A DNA stretch of 64,000 nucleotides, from the NCBI GenBank assembly GCA_020631735.1, contig CM036167.1, positions 438,988 to 502,987 of the forward strand, read 5' to 3'. Position 1 is the stretch's first letter; every line of letters begins with the position of its first letter. Under the pieces are notes generated by a model. It was not told the origin of the DNA, ran no database searches, and saw nothing but the letters and a program-made list of their open reading frames with translations. The position numbers were made by a program, and so were the translations under genes. The stretch comes from Saccharum officinarum (lineage: Eukaryota; Streptophyta; Magnoliopsida; Poales; Poaceae). Below are positions 58,808-64,000 of the stretch, piece by piece.

Positions 58808-61800
58808 ATGTCGTACAATCTACGCCGGGGTCGTGGAAATGAGGAGGAGGAACAGCCGCCCCCTCCGCCACCACCTACTCCGGCCGAGTTGATGCAGACA
58901 GTGGTCGAAGGGCAGCGCATGTTGGCAGATGCTATGCGCCAGCTGGCTAACCGGGAAGCTCGTCCTGGCCGCCAGGGCCCAGAGCCAAATCAGTACAGCG
59001 ATTTCAAGGACTTTCTGGATACAAAGCCCCCGCTCTTCAAGGAAGCGGAAGAACCACTGCAGGCTGACGAGTGGTTGAATACCATTGAACAAAAGTTTCG
59101 TCTGCTACGCCTAACTGATGAGCTGAAAACTGAGTATGCTTCCCATCAGTTGCATGGTCCGGCGGGCATTTGGTGGAGCCACTATCGTTCCACACTGCCT
59201 GCCAATGTCCCGATTGCTTGGGATCAGTTTAAGGCGGCATTCCGGGGAAATTATATCCCTCCCGGTCTTATGGCAATCAAGCACACAGAGTTTATGAGGC
59301 TGTCGCAAGGAAACAAAAGCCTGACTGAATACTTGCAGTCCTTCAACAACCTGGCAAGGTATGCCACAGAGTTTGTGGATACCGATGCCAAAAAGATTGC
59401 TAGCTTCAAAAGGGGCCTCGGCCCAAAACTGATGAAAACTATGGGCACTAGCAAATGTACTACTTTCAATGATTTCATCAGCGATGCTTTGACCCAGGAG
59501 AACAACAATACTATTTATTCTGCCTCTAAGAGCCGTAAAAGGGCCCTTGAGGCAAGTGCTTCTCAGTCAAGGGCCTCAGCGGCACCGAGGTCTTCCCCTC
59601 GCCCACCTGCTCAGAATACAAAGTTCCGTCCGCCGCAGAAGAAGCCTGCTGCAAAAACGGGGTTCCGTAAGGCTTATACCGTCGCTCTGCCAAAGGGGAC
59701 TTCTGGACAGAGCAGCTCTAGTGTTCCTCCTAGCAATATGCCTTGCTGGAATTGCAACAAGCCAGGTCATTGGGCCCGGAACTGTCCGTACCCTAAGAAA
59801 AATGTCAACCAAGGTAGTCGTCAGGGACACGCCCATTATAACAGCATTGAGGAAATTCCATCTGGTGAGGTGGTCACCGCTGGTAAGTTTCTAGTTGACC
59901 AACACCCCGCAGTGGTACTTTTTGATTCAGGTGCTTCGCATTCCTTTATCAGTCCTAAGTTTGCATCCAAATTTGCACACAAGTTGCATACTGTTGAAGG
60001 TGTGGGTTATTGTATTAGTGCTGCAAGTGGGAATATTTCCACAAACAAAGTAGTGGGGAACCTTAAGTTTGAGATAGAAGGGCGAAGTTATTCGCTTGCC
60101 CTATTGGTTTTACCTGGTTTAGACATAGATGTTATCTTGGGCATGAATTGGATGAGTCAGAATGGGGTACTCATTGACACATCCGCTCGGGTAGTTATGC
60201 TCAGAGATCCTACAGATCAAAAGGGTTTTCTAGTACAACTTCCCAGAAAGGTTGAATTGTCGGGGGAAATTCATGCTGTGCAAGCAAAGGCGTTGGCTGA
60301 AATTTCCGTAGTAAATGAATTTCCGGACGTTTTTCCCGATGATTTGCCGGGACTCCCTCCGGATCGGGATGTGGAGTTTAAAATCGAGTTGTTGCCTGGC
60401 ACCGCACCCATCTCTAGGAGACCCTATAGGATGCCTCCAAATGAACTAGCTGAACTTAAGGTGCAATTGAATGAACTTTTGAAGAAGGGGTTGATTCGTC
60501 CTAGTTCATCGCCGTGGGGATGTCCTGCTATCTTTGTAAAGAAGAAGGATCAGTCGTTGCGGATGTGCGTAGATTATAGACCTCTCAATGCAGTCACTGT
60601 CAAAAATAAGTACCCTCTACCGCGAATCGACATCTTGTTCGATCAGTTGTCTAAAGCTAAAGTTTTCTCCAAGATCGATCTAAGATCTGGCTACCATCAA
60701 ATTAAAATTCGCCCGGAAGATGTTCCAAAGACAGCCTTTTCTACCAGATACGGTCTTTATGAGTATCTTGTTATGTCTTTCGGCTTGACAAATGCCCCCG
60801 CACACTTCATGTACTTGATGAATTCGGTGTTTATGCCTGAATTGGACAAGTTTGTGGTGGTATTTATTGATGACATCCTGGTATATTCTGTGAATGAGGA
60901 GGATCACGCTGAACATCTGCGTATAGTCCTCACAAGACTGCGTGAACATCAACTATATGCAAAGTTCAGTAAGTGCGAATTCTGGCTTCGTGAAGTACCT
61001 TTCCTTGGGCATGTGTTGTCCGATGGAGGAATTATGGTGGACCCCGCCAAGGTACAGGAAGTACTGAACTGGAAGGCTCCTATCTCGGTTCACGAGGTCC
61101 GAAGTTTTCTTGGTTTGGCTGGCTATTATCGTCGCTTCATCCCGGATTTCTCCAAAATAGCCAAGCCAATGACTTGGTTGCTGCAGAAAGACACCAGGTT
61201 TGTCTGGACTCCTGAGTGTGATGCGGCTTTTCACCAACTGCGAACCCTCCTAACCTCGGCTCCGGTTTTGGCACAACCGGATATCGAGAAACCATTTGAT
61301 GTTTATTGTGATGCCTCAGGCATAGGTTTGGGAGGTGTTTTGATGCAGGAAGGCCGAGTAATTGCATATACCTCGCGACAACTTCGGAAGCATGAGGTGA
61401 ATTATCCAACGCATGACTTAGAACTGGCTGCAGTTGTTCATGCTTTGAAAGTATGGCGGCATTATCTGCTGGGAAATGTCTGCAATATCTACACCGATCA
61501 TAAAAGCCTCAAATACATCTTCACTCAACCCGAGCTAAATATGCGTCAGAGAAGATGGCTCGAGTTGATTAAAGATTATAATCTTCAAGTACACTATCAC
61601 CCAGGCAAGGCAAATGTGGTTGCGGACGCTTTAAGCCGTAAGTCTCATTGCCATTCCTTAATTGAAACTGATTTTTACCGATCTCGCCTGTTACATCCGG
61701 CAGTCTTGTACAACATCACTGTCAGTGGTACTCTCAGAAATAGAATCATTGAGCTCCAAAAGACTGATCCGGGTATCTTTCACATAAAACGGAAGATGAA

Positions 61801-63214
61801 TGAAGGAGAGACTAAGCATTTCAGGTTAGATGACGAAGGTGTGCTGTGGTTTAAGGATAGGTTAGTGGTACCTAAGGACCGAGAGCTTAGAGATCAGATC
61901 CTGTCCGAAGCACATTCGTCCAAGTTGTCCATCCATCCTGGTAGTAATAAGATGTATTATGATTTGAAGCCACTTTATTGGTGGACCAAGATGCGGAAAG
62001 AGATAGCTGCATATGTTGCTAGATGTGACACCTGTTGCAGAGTTAAAGCTGTGCACATGAAAGCTGGGCTACTTCAGCCACTTTCCATTCCAGGCTGGAA
62101 ATGGGAAGAGATAAGTATGGATTTCATTGTCGGACTTCCTCCTACTGTCAAAAATCATAACTCTATTTGGGTAATTGTTGATCGTTTGACCAAATCAGCT
62201 CACTTCATCCCAGTGAGAGTGGACTATCGTCCCACTGACTATGCTGAGTTGTACTTCAATCAGATAGTCCGGCTTCATGGGATACCTCGTACTATCGTTT
62301 CTGACCGTGGTCCCCAGTTCACTGCTCGCTTTTGGGAGCATTTGCATCACCTTCTGGGAACCAAGTTAGTGAGAAGCTCTGCTTATCACCCCCAGACATC
62401 GGGTCAGACAGAACGAGTTAACCAAATCTTGGAAGATCTGTTGCGAGCATGCGTCATTTCATCCAAGGGTTCTTGGGAAAAATGGTTACCTTTAGCCGAA
62501 TTCTCGTACAATAACAGTTATCAAGAGAGTATTAAGATGGCCCCATTCGAAGCTTTGTACGGTCGAAAGTGTCGAACTCCACTAAACTGGGTAGAAGCTG
62601 GGGAAAGAAGGTATTATGGCATTGATTTTGTCCAGGAAGCCGAGGAACAAGTCCGTACCATCCAGAAACACATGGCTGCAGCACAAGCGAGACAGAAAAG
62701 CTATGCGGATCGTCGTAGAAAACCACTCGAATTTGAAGTTGGAGACTTCGTTTATTTGAAAGTTTCTCCAATGAAGAGTGTCCAACGTTTTGGTGTTAAG
62801 CGGAAACTTGCACCAAGATACGTGGGTCCTTTCCAGATCATAGGCAAGAGTGGAGCTGTTGCGTACAAAATCCAGTTGCCTCCTGAGATGAGAGCCATAT
62901 TCAACGTTTTCCATGTATCTCAGCTTAAAAAGTGTCTTCGAGTTCCTGAGGAACAAGTTCCTTTAGGTGATATCAGGCTGGAATCCGACCTAACCTATGA
63001 AGAAAAGCCAGTCCGAGTGATCGATACTCAGGAACGAGTAACTAGAAGTAAAGTGGTTAAGTGGTACAAAGTGATGTGGAGTAATCAGGGAAGTGAGAGT
63101 GATGCTACGTGGGAACGGGAGGATTATTTGCGGGATGGTTATAAAGAATTCTATGAAAAATGGTACGCTTTCCAAATCTCGGGACGAGATTTTTATAAGG
63201 GGGGAGGGCTGTAA
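58808..63214 (+). CDS. intact Ty3/gypsy chromovirus Gag-Pol polyprotein (Tekay/Del-like)
   Basis: One uninterrupted 1468-aa frame; ATG at 58808 ([10 protein letters not shown]) after CAG. Order: retrotransposon gag domain (about residues 100-215), CCHC knuckle [14 protein letters not shown] (313-326), aspartic protease FDSGASHSF (Asp373), RT with [13 protein letters not shown] and FIDDILVYS (Asp688-689), RNase H ([11 protein letters not shown], Asp835; [10 protein letters not shown]), integrase zinc finger ([11 protein letters not shown]...CDTCCRVKA) and the DDE core at Asp1105, Asp1166, Glu1202 with 35 residues between the last two. A GPF module follows (YVGPFQII), then a C-terminal chromodomain-like segment at about 1395-1445 (RVIDTQERV...[18 protein letters not shown]). 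The last codons overlap the polypurine tract and the stop TAA lies in the 3' LTR. All catalytic residues are present, so the copy may be recently active. Confidence 0.95.
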   Translation: MSYNLRRGRGNEEEEQPPPPPPPTPAELMQTVVEGQRMLADAMRQLANREARPGRQGPEPNQYSDFKDFLDTKPPLFKEAEEPLQADEWLNTIEQKFRLLRLTDELKTEYASHQLHGPAGIWWSHYRSTLPANVPIAWDQFKAAFRGNYIPPGLMAIKHTEFMRLSQGNKSLTEYLQSFNNLARYATEFVDTDAKKIASFKRGLGPKLMKTMGTSKCTTFNDFISDALTQENNNTIYSASKSRKRALEASASQSRASAAPRSSPRPPAQNTKFRPPQKKPAAKTGFRKAYTVALPKGTSGQSSSSVPPSNMPCWNCNKPGHWARNCPYPKKNVNQGSRQGHAHYNSIEEIPSGEVVTAGKFLVDQHPAVVLFDSGASHSFISPKFASKFAHKLHTVEGVGYCISAASGNISTNKVVGNLKFEIEGRSYSLALLVLPGLDIDVILGMNWMSQNGVLIDTSARVVMLRDPTDQKGFLVQLPRKVELSGEIHAVQAKALAEISVVNEFPDVFPDDLPGLPPDRDVEFKIELLPGTAPISRRPYRMPPNELAELKVQLNELLKKGLIRPSSSPWGCPAIFVKKKDQSLRMCVDYRPLNAVTVKNKYPLPRIDILFDQLSKAKVFSKIDLRSGYHQIKIRPEDVPKTAFSTRYGLYEYLVMSFGLTNAPAHFMYLMNSVFMPELDKFVVVFIDDILVYSVNEEDHAEHLRIVLTRLREHQLYAKFSKCEFWLREVPFLGHVLSDGGIMVDPAKVQEVLNWKAPISVHEVRSFLGLAGYYRRFIPDFSKIAKPMTWLLQKDTRFVWTPECDAAFHQLRTLLTSAPVLAQPDIEKPFDVYCDASGIGLGGVLMQEGRVIAYTSRQLRKHEVNYPTHDLELAAVVHALKVWRHYLLGNVCNIYTDHKSLKYIFTQPELNMRQRRWLELIKDYNLQVHYHPGKANVVADALSRKSHCHSLIETDFYRSRLLHPAVLYNITVSGTLRNRIIELQKTDPGIFHIKRKMNEGETKHFRLDDEGVLWFKDRLVVPKDRELRDQILSEAHSSKLSIHPGSNKMYYDLKPLYWWTKMRKEIAAYVARCDTCCRVKAVHMKAGLLQPLSIPGWKWEEISMDFIVGLPPTVKNHNSIWVIVDRLTKSAHFIPVRVDYRPTDYAELYFNQIVRLHGIPRTIVSDRGPQFTARFWEHLHHLLGTKLVRSSAYHPQTSGQTERVNQILEDLLRACVISSKGSWEKWLPLAEFSYNNSYQESIKMAPFEALYGRKCRTPLNWVEAGERRYYGIDFVQEAEEQVRTIQKHMAAAQARQKSYADRRRKPLEFEVGDFVYLKVSPMKSVQRFGVKRKLAPRYVGPFQIIGKSGAVAYKIQLPPEMRAIFNVFHVSQLKKCLRVPEEQVPLGDIRLESDLTYEEKPVRVIDTQERVTRSKVVKWYKVMWSNQGSESDATWEREDYLRDGYKEFYEKWYAFQISGRDFYKGGGL
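63197..63209 (+). other. polypurine tract of the chromovirus, within the pol coding region
   Basis: AAGGGGGGAGGGC immediately precedes the 3' LTR and encodes the Lys-Gly-Gly-Gly end of pol. It primes plus-strand DNA synthesis in such elements. Confidence 0.85.
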
Positions 63215-64000
63215 CACCTCAAGTGTTTAGTCCTTAATTGCATTGCATTTGCATTTGCATAAGCATAAGCATGCATCATTCATGTTTGTTATTTTATGTG
63301 ATGCAACACATGTGATTGTTCTAGGGTTTGTTTGATTTATTTCATGAAGTATTTGATAGTTGGTGTAACAAAAAGGTAAGGTAGCCAATCATGACCTACA
63401 ACACCTTAGTTATACTTAGGGTAACATTTGGAACAAGGTTCATGTTGACCAAAATTACAAAATTTGCCCTCCAAGAGAAGTTTGACCACCATTTGACCCT
63501 AGAAGGCTCTAGTTTGACCAATTAAAAAGTCTAATTTAGAGACCTTGCATGGAAGAGCACCCTTAAGCAAAGTTGTAAAGAAATTCATGGGGAACAAAAG
63601 TCTCAATATGACCATCTCATGAAATTGACCCTAACATGCTCAAAAGTGGCCCACAAGTCAGTTAGAGAGGTAGCTCCAAGACTTAGAATTTTTCTAAGTC
63701 TGGAATCTGACCCTACAGTTTTACTGATGCCTACTTTAGGAGCTTTTAGTTTGCAAACCAGGCCAAACCAGTCTTTGAGCCAATTGACAAAGTTGTTGTC
63801 CACACATAGCTCTACAACATTGTCAATATCACCATCACCTGGTTCTCAATAGTTTAGGAGATATAGTGTCAAGAAGTTAGGGTTTCAGTCGGCGTTATCT
63901 CTGAAACTGCATTTCAGTTTCAAGGGGCACCACTTTGGAGCTCTGTAGTTTCAAATCTAGGCCGAACCAGCCCAAACTCCAATTGACAAACTTGTAGACC
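63210..64000 (+). repeat. 3' LTR of the chromovirus (cut by the window end)
   Basis: TGTAACACCTCAAGTG, collinear with the start of the LTR at 43217. Early differences from that LTR include AGTCC/AGCTCC and a small cluster near 63323-63335. After that, the visible part is almost identical to the 5' LTRs, consistent with a fairly young insertion. Confidence 0.92.

Noticed and set aside
1..64000. tRNA, rRNA or bacterial-type operon features
   Set aside because: None recognised by eye; the only tRNA-related sequences are retroelement primer-binding sites.

Overview
The window reads as repeat-rich nuclear DNA of a panicoid grass, probably Andropogoneae (sugarcane, sorghum or Miscanthus type). The evidence is spliced plant genes, grass MITE families, a small CACTA element, mini-Helitrons, Sirevirus-type Ty1/copia elements with CGGACGCGTCCG-rich LTRs, and a long-LTR Ty3/gypsy chromovirus. 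The species is inferred, not shown. Three runs of exactly 100 N (2877-2976, 28097-28196, 51915-52014) split the window into four contigs.

Layout. 1-2876: two truncated copia LTR fragments. 2977-9010: the only two host genes. The 3' exons of a TVP38/TMEM64 (SNARE-associated Golgi) membrane protein lie on +, and a complete three-exon growth-regulating factor (QLQ + WRC domains, 271 aa) lies on -; the two converge. 9011-19330: intergenic DNA with a frameshifted retroelement ORF, a decayed Sirevirus, two tandem mini-Helitrons, several MITEs (one nested in another's terminal repeat) and a CACTA element with clean TIRs and TSD. 19330-43216: minus-strand Sirevirus DNA (LTR, RNase H/RT, integrase, protease, gag, PBS, LTR). 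A solo LTR of the same family sits in gag with a 5-bp TSD. The sequence 19330-28096 appears again as 28197-36964. 43217-64000: a plus-strand chromovirus inserted into the outer Sirevirus LTR. It is represented twice, 43217-51914 (partial) and 52015-64000 (near complete to the start of its 3' LTR).

Both roughly 8.7-kb duplications abut a 100-N gap, and single-base indels pile up near the contig ends. The simplest reading is overlapping contigs or alternative haplotypes placed side by side, so many apparent pseudogene lesions near gaps are probably sequence error.

Most notable content: between its 5' LTR and gag-pol, the chromovirus carries an extra ORF (57536-58150, 204 aa). After Met removal its N-terminus would read ARTKRTARKSTGGRAPR..., a near copy of the histone H3 tail (17 of the first 20 residues), followed by a long coiled coil and a strongly acidic C-terminus. 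The same element's pol ends in a chromodomain-like module. Both start codons are directly preceded by splice-acceptor-like CAG. An element encoding both an H3-tail mimic and a chromodomain integrase is the strongest candidate here for an undescribed system.
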